10,789 bases of DNA, taken from contig JAKAAL010000073.1 of the NCBI GenBank assembly GCA_021802375.1, positions 1 through 10,789 of the forward strand, in the 5' to 3' direction. The notes under the pieces were generated by a model, which worked only from the letters and a program-made list of their open reading frames with translations, had not been told where the DNA came from and searched no databases. Origin of the DNA: Bacillota bacterium (lineage in GTDB: Bacteria > Bacillota_E > Sulfobacillia > Sulfobacillales > Sulfobacillaceae). Below are positions 1 to 6,061 of this stretch, one piece after another. How positions within the stretch are numbered: the first letter of the stretch is position 1; the number at the start of each line of letters is the position of its first letter. Both the position numbers and the translations under genes were made by a program.

Positions 1-762
1 TTTGACCAACGCCTCGACGTCCGCAAGCCATGCGGACGCGGTCAGTCCTTCGAGCAGCGGAAGCGCTTCCTCGGGCGCGCTCCCCGACATCGCCGCCAGG
101 CGCTCGCGAGCATCCTCAAAACGACGCTCGCCCCAATCGAGAGTGGCCTGGACCAGCGGCACCCGCCAGTCCTCCAGGGCCGCCCGTCCGACATCCGCCA
201 CAGAGGCCCTCAACCGCCGAGTAGCATCAGCTAGGGATTCCGACGTTCCCCCGCGTCGCGAGATACGCGCGCTTAACGAAGATACAGGATAGCCAAATTC
301 CATCAAGCTTCCCTCGATTTGCGGCCAAATCCTCCCACCAAAACGAACCACCGGCGAAACGGGGAAAAGCCGAACCTCCTCTTCGGGATCGGATGTCTGC
401 ACCGTCATGCAGAAGGCCTGCAGGTTGTCCGAACCCAGGGCTTGGAACACGTCCGCCCGGTCCATGACGGTAAACTCTTCGCCCCCATCCAGGAAAAACA
501 CCCAGGGAGTCCCCACGAGCCCCATGAGTTCGTTCCTCAGTGACGCAAAGCTCCCCCAGAACGGCAAACGCGCGACCTCGGCAGGCACGCCCTCAAAATC
601 TTCGACACCATAGGGAGAGAGCAGATCTGGAAGGAGAATCAAGACCCGGTCGGCAAGGTTCAAAGCGGAGTACACCGCGCGTTCAATATCCTGAACCGCG
701 TGGGGCCACCCGTTGACAACCGCGGTGATTTGGGCGCTCTTTCGGTTTTCTTGGGTCCACAT
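1..762 (-). CDS. Degenerate family-2 glycosyltransferase-like protein, C-terminus outside the window
   Basis: This reading frame stays open for 254 codons from an ATG at 762 to the left edge, so only the N-terminal part is visible. A TGA lies three codons upstream in frame, which limits the start to 762 or later; the ribosome binding site is weak. The fold is suggested by a beta-strand start (ITAVVNGWP, residues 12-20), SFASLRNELM (71-80, resembling the DFAxARN segment of SunS-like GT2 enzymes), WVFFLDGGEEF (87-97, where the family has W-hydrophobic-LDADE), and RLFP...RFGGRIWPQI (131-149, where relatives have RLFR...RFEGRIHEQI). After about residue 175 it is helical and Ala/Leu/Arg-rich, possibly TPR-like. 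The second Asp of the metal-binding DXD is Gly94, the usual nucleotide-binding VDTGSTD stretch is not recognisable, and the family His is Trp146. It may therefore be a non-catalytic relative. The coding call is firm; the family call is inference from motif resemblance. Confidence 0.72.
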   Translation of the reverse strand, partial: MWTQENRKSAQITAVVNGWPHAVQDIERAVYSALNLADRVLILLPDLLSPYGVEDFEGVPAEVARLPFWGSFASLRNELMGLVGTPWVFFLDGGEEFTVMDRADVFQALGSDNLQAFCMTVQTSDPEEEVRLFPVSPVVRFGGRIWPQIEGSLMEFGYPVSSLSARISRRGGTSESLADATRRLRASVADVGRAALEDWRVPLVQATLDWGERRFEDARERLAAMSGSAPEEALPLLEGLTASAWLADVEALVK

Positions 763-829
763 CGGGTGTCACTCACTTCGTCGAGCATTTTCTCTCGTTT
801 TCCCGAGAAATCGACCCTTTTCCTCTTTT

Positions 830-1210
830 TCAGCGCCAGAATCGTCCCAGCAAGCGGTCGCTGATCCATCGCACCAACAGGCGGGACACCCGTTCGCGAA
901 TGGCGGGAATGGTGAACAGGATGCCCAGCACGCCAGTCAACGGACCCGGCGTAATCATGAACGCCATGGCCGTGAGAAGAATGGCTCCCTCGCCCAAGCG
1001 ATGGACCGGGAACCCCTCCCGCCCCCATTCCTCGCGCACGAGTCCCCACCAACTGCGCCAGCTCCGACGGGCCAAATAGGCTCCCACCAACGAAGAGAGT
1101 ACTGTGAGGGCAATGGTGATACCCCACCCGAGAAAGTGCGCCAGAACGAAAATCAGCACCAGCTCGACCAGCGGCACCAGCAAAAAGGCTAAAAACATGC
1201 GCTTCAGCAC
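830..1210 (-). CDS. fxsA: FxsA family membrane protein
   Basis: This is a 126-residue integral membrane protein of the FxsA family, named for the E. coli protein whose overproduction relieves F-plasmid exclusion of phage T7; the biochemical role is unknown. The sequence shows the family pattern. A hydrophobic start (residues 5-25) carries LLVPLVELVLIF, and a second membrane stretch (about 28-46) ends in GAYLARR. A charged cytoplasmic segment follows (49-75). A third hydrophobic stretch contains the typical GAILLTAMAFMITPGPLTG pattern and then a basic tail (IRERVSRLL). The start is a GTG at 1210 preceded four bases away by GGAGGA (1215-1220); the ATG four codons later is too far from that site. 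The MFS gene ends 9 bases upstream and the ribosome binding site lies in that gap, so the two genes are almost certainly co-transcribed. Confidence 0.9.
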   Translation of the reverse strand: MLKRMFLAFLLVPLVELVLIFVLAHFLGWGITIALTVLSSLVGAYLARRSWRSWWGLVREEWGREGFPVHRLGEGAILLTAMAFMITPGPLTGVLGILFTIPAIRERVSRLLVRWISDRLLGRFWR

Positions 1211-1219
1211 TGCGTCCTC

Positions 1220-2389
1220 CTAGGTGGTCACGGGCGGCACCGGGGTCGGTCGCCCTGGCAGTCCATTCCAAAGCCACCAAGCGATGAGCGCCGTACAGAA
1301 CGACGCAACCACCAGCGGCGCATATGCCCAATGGCTGAACAAGAATCCACCCGGCAGGGGAGCCAGGGCACCGGCCAACTCGGTCACGAGGTTGAAGAGT
1401 CCGTAGGCCGTCCCGGTCTCGCCCGGTCGCGCCACACGGCCCACAGCTACCCCCTGCAGTCCTCGCGATCCTTCACCCATTCCGCGCATCAGTCCCGAGA
1501 AGATGCCCCAGCCAATGGACTCCGGCGCCCATAAGAGCGCCATCCATCCCACCACCAAGAGTCCCAGCCCGGCGCCCAGCGCACGGGGAAGACTCAAGCG
1601 CTCGCCGATGCGGCCCCAAAAGGGACCGGTCAAAGTCGCTGCCAGAATCGCGATCGAGCCCAGTACCCCAATTGTTTCAACCGACAAGTGTCCCACACTT
1701 TTCCAATAGGGTACCACAAATGGCCACGCGATACCCTGGACCGACGCCAAGACGGCCGAAAAGATCATCCACTGGAAAAAGCGCGGGCGCGTGCGCGGAC
1801 GCCACTCGATCTGTCGCCGCGTTCGCACCTCTGCCGGATGCGGCTTGATCCGCATCATGACCAACGTCGAAATTCCATAGAGTATGCCTGACAGCACGAA
1901 AACCAATTGATAGGAATAGTGCGAGGCCAAATAGCCGCCCAGCGTGGGACCGAGAACCATGCCGGCGCCGAACACGCTCATCACCACGTTGTACGCGGTT
2001 GAGAGATGTTTCGCCGGGGCTTCGGAGACAATCACCGCTTGCATGGCCGGGGTTGAAAAAGCCGAACCAAAGTACAGCACGACACCCGGGATAAGCCATT
2101 CCCAGTGTGGCGCCGCGGCAAACAGAAAGGGAACGGGAATCGCCACAATCCATCCCCAGAGAAGGATGGTGCGGCGGTCTACGCGGTCGGAAAGCCACCC
2201 CCCCGGAAGAACCACCAATGCCGTGATGATGCCGGCAACGGTCGTCAGAAGTCCGACAACCACCGGTCCGCCGCCCAGCTTTTCGATATAGAGGGGAAAG
2301 AGCAGCCCGTACAGGCCAAAACCCAGTCCCCACAAGCCCTGTGCGAAGGTCATCCACCACAAGTCACGGGTCATTCCGAGTCGCCGCAT
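1220..2389 (-). CDS. Major facilitator superfamily transporter
   Basis: A 389-residue transporter of the major facilitator superfamily, probably with 12 membrane helices. The loop between helices 2 and 3 carries the superfamily motif A (GGWLSDRVDRRT, residues about 63-74), and a related repeat (GPFWGRIGERLSLPRA) opens the second half, as expected of two six-helix domains. A Pro/Arg-rich central loop (KPHPAEVRTRR to RPRTRPRF) separates the halves. Substrate cannot be read from the sequence; drug or metabolite efflux is typical of such proteins. I chose the ATG at 2389 because it overlaps the chrA stop by one base (TGATG), which implies translational coupling, and helix 1 starts soon after. The frame stays open upstream to 2506, but that extension lies inside chrA, lacks a good ribosome binding site, and adds an un-MFS-like Cys-rich leader. 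It sits between chrA and fxsA in one operon. Confidence 0.9.
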   Translation of the reverse strand: MRRLGMTRDLWWMTFAQGLWGLGFGLYGLLFPLYIEKLGGGPVVVGLLTTVAGIITALVVLPGGWLSDRVDRRTILLWGWIVAIPVPFLFAAAPHWEWLIPGVVLYFGSAFSTPAMQAVIVSEAPAKHLSTAYNVVMSVFGAGMVLGPTLGGYLASHYSYQLVFVLSGILYGISTLVMMRIKPHPAEVRTRRQIEWRPRTRPRFFQWMIFSAVLASVQGIAWPFVVPYWKSVGHLSVETIGVLGSIAILAATLTGPFWGRIGERLSLPRALGAGLGLLVVGWMALLWAPESIGWGIFSGLMRGMGEGSRGLQGVAVGRVARPGETGTAYGLFNLVTELAGALAPLPGGFLFSHWAYAPLVVASFCTALIAWWLWNGLPGRPTPVPPVTT

Positions 2390-2922
2390 CAACGCAAGAA
2401 CCACGCTCCTCCGGCCATTGAGGCCAAAATCACCCATACAGCAGGCACCTTCAACCAATACATCGCGACAAATCCTCCGGCAAAAAACACCGCCGGCAAC
2501 ACCCACCGATCCTTCGGAAAGGACGTCGGTATCAGCTCAATGATCAAGAGCAGCAACAGCACAATGACAATCGGCTTGACGCCGCGAATCAACCCGGCAA
2601 TATAAGGGTTGGACCGATAGATGAGAAGCACGCGGTAAAGACCCAGCATCAACACCAACGACGGCAAGACCACTCCCACAAGGGCGGAGACCGCCCCGAC
2701 CGGCCCCCCCACCTGATAGCCGATGGTGGCCGCCAGCTTCGTGGCGATAGGTCCGGGCAGGGCATTGCCGACTGCCAGCATTTCCGCAAACTGTTGGTTC
2801 GTCATCCAATGGTTTCCATCCACCGTGACCACCTGGATGAGGGAAATAGAGCCCGGCCCACCTCCATACCCTAAAATTCCGACTTTGAAAAACCCCCAAA
2901 ACAAGGACAGCCACGTCTGCAT
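2389..2922 (-). CDS. chrA: ChrA-type chromate transporter, single half-length domain
   Basis: This 177-residue membrane protein matches one domain of the CHR (chromate ion transporter) family. Recognisable elements are LFWGFFKVGILGYGGGPG (residues 7-24), the W-[LM]-T-x-x-x-F segment (WMTNQQFAEMLAVGNA, 39-54), the hallmark LPGP (55-58), IGYQVGGPVGA (67-77) and VLPSLVLML (85-93), followed by a strongly hydrophobic C-terminal half. Full-length ChrA has two such domains (about 400 residues). Short-chain members usually come as two adjacent genes of about 180-190 residues, but no partner is present here. The ATG at 2922 has an excellent GGGGAGG seven bases upstream; a TTG six codons earlier lies before that site and is disregarded. 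The stop overlaps the MFS start. Chromate export is the family function; the real substrate here is unproven. Confidence 0.88.
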   Translation of the reverse strand: MQTWLSLFWGFFKVGILGYGGGPGSISLIQVVTVDGNHWMTNQQFAEMLAVGNALPGPIATKLAATIGYQVGGPVGAVSALVGVVLPSLVLMLGLYRVLLIYRSNPYIAGLIRGVKPIVIVLLLLLIIELIPTSFPKDRWVLPAVFFAGGFVAMYWLKVPAVWVILASMAGGAWFLR

Positions 2923-3016
2923 CGTCAAACCTCCCCACAAGATTCCCAGACAAGTTCTCGCCTGGCCGTGAGGATTCCTCTTTCCACATCCTTACGCCAG
3001 GACACGGAGGAATAGA

Positions 3017-3052
3017 CATGCCAGCCTGGCCCGATCCGGCCGACTGGTCATG
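3017..3052 (-). terminator. Imperfect hairpin after the aldo/keto reductase gene
   Basis: Nine bases beyond the reductase stop, the sequence can fold into a roughly 14-bp stem with two single-base bulges. It is bounded by CATG on both sides, with an inner GGCC/GGCC stem and a six-base loop. A T-run (TTTTTT) lies before the hairpin on the minus strand rather than after it, so this is not a canonical intrinsic terminator. It may still end or attenuate transcription before chrA, or stabilise the upstream message. Confidence 0.35.
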
Positions 3053-3061
3053 AGAAAAAAT

Positions 3062-4045
3062 TTAGGAGAGTACTTCTGCGCTGATGCGGGTCAATGCCTC
3101 ACGGTCGCTGGCGGAAAGGCGCCATCCCATGGCTCCGGCGTTTTGAGCCGCTTGGCTCACGCGCGTCGCGCCAGGAATGGCCATCACACCATCCCCGGGG
3201 TAGGTGATAATCCAATTCAGGGCGATTTGTGCCGGGCTGACCTGGTATTGTGCGGACAGCTCCGCGAGCGCGTTGATGAGAGGCCGCGTCTTCTCGAGGG
3301 ACTGCGGCTTGAAATGCGGATCCAATCGGCGCATGCCGGTAGGCTTGGCGTCGCCGCTGTGGAACTTTGCGGTCAAAAGTCCTTGTGCCAAGGGAGAATA
3401 GGCGATGATGCTGATCCCCAAGTCCTGGGCGGCTGCCATGACGCCGTTGGTTTCGATGCGCCGGTCGAGCCGATGGTAACGGACTTGGTTGGACATTAGT
3501 GTGTGGCCGTGGGACTTCAGTGCCTTGTGCGCCTCCACCATTTGCTCTGCCGAGAAGTTGCTGACGCCCGCATGGCGAATCAGTCCTTGGTCCAAAAGTC
3601 TCGCCATGGCTCGCATTTGGTCCCTAATGGAGGAGCGCGAAAAGGGCTGATGAATCTGATAGAGCGTAATCGGACGATGATGCAAGCGGCGCTGCCGCTC
3701 TCCGATGGTGGACTCCAAATTACGGGCAGAGCGCAGCAAGGGCCACCATTTTGTCGCAATGGCCACATCGCCGGGCTCAATCTTGAGCTCGTCGAGCGCA
3801 TTCGCCAGCGCCTCTTCCGACTGTCCTTTTCCGTACACTTCCGCGGTGTCAAACCAATTGATGCCATGCCGATAGGCTTCCTCAACAATCGACAGCATTA
3901 AGGCCGGGTCAAGCCGAGGCCAAAACTTGCCGACCATTCCCTGCCCCTGACTAAACTGCCAGGTGCCCAAGCCAATCGGTGACAGGAGTATGTCGCTCGC
4001 ACCAAGGCGGTAGCGCGGTGATTCCTCTTCCACATTCATCTTCAT
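3062..4045 (-). CDS. Aldo/keto reductase
   Basis: A 327-residue NADPH-dependent oxidoreductase of the aldo/keto reductase superfamily (TIM barrel, soluble), reducing an aldehyde or ketone; the physiological substrate cannot be told. The full catalytic tetrad is visible: Asp66 and Tyr71 in FDTAEVYG, Lys99 in ATKWW, and His132 in IHQP. GLGTWQF (residues 25-31) forms the start of the barrel. GVSNFS (160-165) and IAYSPLAQGLL (214-224) are typical cofactor-side segments. IPGATRVSQAAQNAGA (290-305) is the C-terminal segment that binds the 2'-phosphate of NADPH. Length is normal for the YajO/YhdN-like group. The ATG at 4045 lies 7 bases after the stop of the GNAT gene and has a second ATG two codons on; neither has a strong ribosome binding site, so translation may depend on coupling. 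A sequence TATAAT sits just 7 bases before the start. Confidence 0.94.
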   Translation of the reverse strand: MKMNVEEESPRYRLGASDILLSPIGLGTWQFSQGQGMVGKFWPRLDPALMLSIVEEAYRHGINWFDTAEVYGKGQSEEALANALDELKIEPGDVAIATKWWPLLRSARNLESTIGERQRRLHHRPITLYQIHQPFSRSSIRDQMRAMARLLDQGLIRHAGVSNFSAEQMVEAHKALKSHGHTLMSNQVRYHRLDRRIETNGVMAAAQDLGISIIAYSPLAQGLLTAKFHSGDAKPTGMRRLDPHFKPQSLEKTRPLINALAELSAQYQVSPAQIALNWIITYPGDGVMAIPGATRVSQAAQNAGAMGWRLSASDREALTRISAEVLS

Positions 4046-4052
4046 AGACCCA

Positions 4053-4610
4053 TTATAATTCTTCTAAGGGGATTGTGAGCAGAGCCGAAATGTCATCCCA
4101 GCCATAGGCGCACTCATCCAAGGTGCGTTCTCCAATGGCGATAGGCGCAGTGGTGAGATAGGAGGCGCCGAGCCGCTCATAAAAATGGCGAGCGGGATTT
4201 TGAGCCAGTACCCAGACCATCATACGGGTTTGCCCTTCGGCCATAAACGAGGCGGCCAGCGTGCCCGTCAATCGGCGGCCAATCCCAGTGCCCTGCCACC
4301 CTTTGAGCAGATAAATGGCATAGAGTTCGGCCGGATAGGCGGGGATTTCGCTCCGGGCGGGTCCGCCGTCAATGAACCCCACGATGTAGCCTCCCAGCGT
4401 CGTCGCCACCCATGATTTCACACCGGGCTTGCGCAGCCGCGCTTCGCGCGAGGCAATGCGGTCGTCGAGGCGTTGGTCAAAGAATTCATCGAAGAAGGCA
4501 GGGGAAACAAGGTCCGCATAGGTGGTGCGCCACGACGCCGCATGAACCCGCGTGATTGCCTCGGCATCCTCGGGAACGGCAGCTCGAACGGAAAATTCTC
4601 GCGGGGCCAT
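4053..4610 (-). CDS. GNAT family N-acetyltransferase
   Basis: A 185-residue acetyl-CoA-dependent acyltransferase of the GNAT (Gcn5-related) superfamily; the acceptor is unknown. It begins with the usual VRAAVPEDAEAITRVHAASW stretch (residues 8-27). Motif A, which binds the acetyl-CoA pyrophosphate, is ELYAIYLLKGWQGTGIGRRL (95-114) with Q106-G-T-G-I-G111. The motif B-like segment NPARHFYERLGA (138-149) carries the likely general-acid Tyr144. The start is the ATG at 4610, which has GAGGTGA five bases upstream. An in-frame ATG at 4631 is rejected because it is embedded in the -10 box of a good promoter (TATAATG), so it cannot be in the transcript. The reductase follows after 7 bases, in the same operon. 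Small-molecule detoxification and protein acetylation are both possible. Confidence 0.92.
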   Translation of the reverse strand: MAPREFSVRAAVPEDAEAITRVHAASWRTTYADLVSPAFFDEFFDQRLDDRIASREARLRKPGVKSWVATTLGGYIVGFIDGGPARSEIPAYPAELYAIYLLKGWQGTGIGRRLTGTLAASFMAEGQTRMMVWVLAQNPARHFYERLGASYLTTAPIAIGERTLDECAYGWDDISALLTIPLEEL

Positions 4611-4629
4611 CCTCTTCACCTCGCCACCC

Positions 4630-4657
4630 ATTATAACGCGGAAGCGGCGTATTCAAC
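4630..4657 (-). promoter_or_regulatory. Sigma-A-type promoter of the GNAT-reductase operon
   Basis: On the minus strand TTGAAT (4657-4652) and a perfect TATAAT (4635-4630) are separated by 16 bases. Transcription would begin near 4624, leaving a leader of only about 14 bases that carries the GAGGTGA ribosome binding site and leads to the ATG at 4610. The promoter lies just outside the end of the upstream His-rich gene. It matches consensus better than any other promoter I could find in the window. Confidence 0.65.
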
Positions 4658-4694
4658 GGCTCATCTTGCTGGACCAATCACGCGTCCCCATTCC

Positions 4695-5033
4695 CTATTC
4701 GCGTTGCTCCTGGCCGTTCGTCGCAGTTTCGACGGCTCCGGTTGACGGCATGGGCTCACCAAATGCCGACTGCAATAGCTTGATGGGCAGCCGCGCCATC
4801 CCTTCCAATGCCCAGACCGCCTCATCGGCCCCCTGTGCCCAGGCCCCGCGAGACGACTGCAGCTGCCGCCGGACAGTGCGGAACGGTGATGCGACCATCG
4901 TATCCACATACCATAGTTCCTGGCGAACCGCCTGATTGAGCGAGTTGATCTGACCCATCGGGGGCTTGGGATGCTCGCGCATTGGCTTGACTGCATGTTT
5001 CTTGTCGTGGTGTTGCTGCTCGTGGTCCTCCAT
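4695..5033 (-). CDS. Small His-rich N-terminus protein of unknown function
   Basis: I do not recognise this 112-residue protein. Its first 25 residues are highly charged and His-rich (His4, 8, 9, 13, 21), followed by a Pro-containing stretch (HPKPPMG). The middle (residues about 28-90) looks largely helical, with aromatic and hydrophobic positions (ELWYVDTMVASPFRTVRRQL; EAVWALEGMARLPIKLLQSAFG). The tail is short, polar and Glu/Gln-rich. There is no signal peptide or clear membrane helix. The ATG at 5033 has AAGGAAGGG six bases upstream, a strong site; an ATG at 5087 in the same frame is less likely because it overlaps a candidate -10 box. It is divergent from panD and upstream of, but separately promoted from, the GNAT gene. 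Coding is supported by the ribosome binding site, an uninterrupted frame and the gap it fills, not by family recognition. Confidence 0.7.
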   Translation of the reverse strand: MEDHEQQHHDKKHAVKPMREHPKPPMGQINSLNQAVRQELWYVDTMVASPFRTVRRQLQSSRGAWAQGADEAVWALEGMARLPIKLLQSAFGEPMPSTGAVETATNGQEQRE

Positions 5034-5085
5034 AAGCGTCCCTTCCTTGTGAAAAATTTGAGAAATCGGGCAAGCCATCTCCCGC

Positions 5086-5114
5086 ATTAGACTCTCACCC
5101 CGGAATTCTTTCTA
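5086..5114 (-). promoter_or_regulatory. Candidate promoter of the His-rich protein gene
   Basis: The minus strand has TAGAAA (5114-5109) and TCTAAT (5091-5086) with a 17-base spacer, four and five matches to the sigma-A consensus. The predicted leader is about 46 bases to the ATG at 5033. It lies in the 228-base region between this gene and panD. No clear panD promoter stood out on the plus strand in that region, and I see no other structure there. Confidence 0.4.
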
Positions 5115-5261
5115 TGCGCCGGAGGCAACCTTCGCTCGGTGGCGGCATAGGATGAACAGGAACCGCACCACAACGGGATTGGCCTGCGCTTTCCGTCTTC
5201 CAGACTTTTCCACGGCGAGGAGCGCATCCCCGTCCTCGATGCGCACGGGAGGAGAGATTCT

Positions 5262-5660
5262 GTGTTTCGAGAAATGCTGAAGTCCAAAATTCACCGAGCC
5301 ACGGTCACCGAATCCAATCTCAACTATGTCGGCAGCCTGACCCTGGGATATGCCCTGTGCGAGGCGGCCGACATCCTGCCCAATGAGTTTGTCCACATCA
5401 CCAACATCAACAATGGAACCCATTGGGTCACCTATGTGATCGAGGATCGGCAAAATCCCGGATCGCTGTGCCTCAACGGCACCGCTGCCCGGCATTTTCA
5501 ACCCGGCGACCTCGTCATTGTCATGGCCTATGGTCATTACAGCATGGAGGAAATTCGGATGGGACTGTCGCCGCGTCTGGTCTACGTCGACGGCGACAAC
5601 ACCATCACCCGGGTTATGGCCGGAGAAACGCCCTTTACTTATGGCCCATCGGACGACTGA
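5262..5660 (+). CDS. panD: Aspartate 1-decarboxylase, pyruvoyl enzyme precursor
   Basis: PanD decarboxylates L-aspartate to beta-alanine, the amine half of pantothenate and so of coenzyme A. It is made as a proenzyme that cleaves itself at Gly24-Ser25, turning Ser25 into the catalytic pyruvoyl group. The 132-residue product aligns without gaps to E. coli PanD over the first 77 residues: the MLKSKIHRATVT start, Lys9, NYVGS with Gly24-Ser25, NGTHWVTYVI with Thr57 and Tyr58, and LNGTAA with Asn72-Gly73, followed by QPGDLVIVMAY. The residue equivalent to substrate-binding Arg54 is His54, an unusual change. Residues 26-33 (LTLGYALC) also differ from the common TIDxDLMD pattern, and the tail is a few residues longer than usual. 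The start is a GTG with GGGAGGAG centred about 9 bases upstream. The next gene begins 65 bases downstream on the same strand. Confidence 0.93.
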   Translation: MFREMLKSKIHRATVTESNLNYVGSLTLGYALCEAADILPNEFVHITNINNGTHWVTYVIEDRQNPGSLCLNGTAARHFQPGDLVIVMAYGHYSMEEIRMGLSPRLVYVDGDNTITRVMAGETPFTYGPSDD

Positions 5661-5725
5661 TGAGGAATCTTTTCGGAGAGGCTATCCCTTGGGCATCGAA
5701 CTTTTCAAACGGGGAGGCCGATCGC

Positions 5726-6034
5726 ATGCCAGTTGTCGAAGTCAAAGTTCTTCCCATCGGTACCGATGAAGCCAGCATCTCCAGCTACGTGCAGGACTGC
5801 TTCGAGATTGCCGCATCAGCCATGGGTGTGGATAGCGTATTGACGCCGACGGCAACCCTGCTGGAAGGGGATTTGGACGACATTCTCCCGGTTGTGGAGG
5901 CCATGCACCAGTCGCCTTTTTACAGCGGGGTAGATCGGGTCATCACCACGGTCACCATCGATGACCGGCTGGATAAGCCGCTCGATATGGACACCATGGT
6001 GGAATCCGTATTGACAGACGATGTCTTGGGATAG
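5726..6034 (+). CDS. MTH1187/YkoF-type thiamine-binding family protein
   Basis: A 102-residue soluble protein of the MTH1187 family (formerly DUF77, thiamine-binding-type ferredoxin-like fold). Members form tetramers and are thought to bind thiamine or a related ligand; no enzymatic activity is established. Family features are VKVLPIGT at the first strand (residues 6-13), TATLLEGDLDDILPVVEAMH (matching the IEGD-x-[DE]-x-V pattern), and the C-terminal VDRVITTVTIDDRLDKPLDMDTMVESV. Length is typical. The ATG at 5726 has GGGGAGG eight bases upstream. An earlier in-frame ATG at 5660, overlapping the panD stop, would add 22 residues unlike the family and lacks a comparable site. It probably shares a transcript with panD (65-base gap), suggesting a cofactor-metabolism setting, though that link is inference. 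Confidence 0.88.
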   Translation: MPVVEVKVLPIGTDEASISSYVQDCFEIAASAMGVDSVLTPTATLLEGDLDDILPVVEAMHQSPFYSGVDRVITTVTIDDRLDKPLDMDTMVESVLTDDVLG

Positions 6035-6036
6035 AG

Positions 6037-6061
6037 CAAACGGGGGCCACGCCCCCGTTTG
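6037..6061. terminator. Hairpin between convergent genes, probably bidirectional
   Basis: A perfect 11-bp stem (CAAACGGGGGC paired with GCCCCCGTTTG) closes on a three-base loop. It starts two bases after the stop of the thiamine-binding-type gene and ends at the stop of the ABC operon converging from the other side, so it can serve both transcripts. The T-tracts are short (TTTG on each strand), so efficiency may rest on the very stable GC core. Confidence 0.75.

Noticed and set aside
660..1331. Long minus-strand frame (223 codons) overlapping fxsA and the glycosyltransferase-like gene
   Set aside because: It is Gly/His/Arg-rich and lies out of frame over two well-supported genes; fxsA has clear family motifs and a ribosome binding site.
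2959..3000. Inverted GCCTGG/CCAGG segments between the reductase and chrA
   Set aside because: The six-base arms are over 25 bases apart, with no T-run or known riboswitch core, and are easily expected by chance.
4053..4610. GNAT gene near panD as a possible PanZ/PanM maturation factor for PanD
   Set aside because: It is on the opposite strand in a separate operon with an aldo/keto reductase, and at 185 residues is longer than PanZ. PanD proteins outside the enterobacterial group are generally thought to cleave without it.
5153..5281. Short plus-strand frame (42 codons) running into the panD start
   Set aside because: No ribosome binding site or recognisable sequence, and it overlaps the panD ribosome binding site and start in another frame.
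5112..5537. Minus-strand frame of 141 codons opposite panD
   Set aside because: It is the antisense shadow of panD, with no ribosome binding site or family features.
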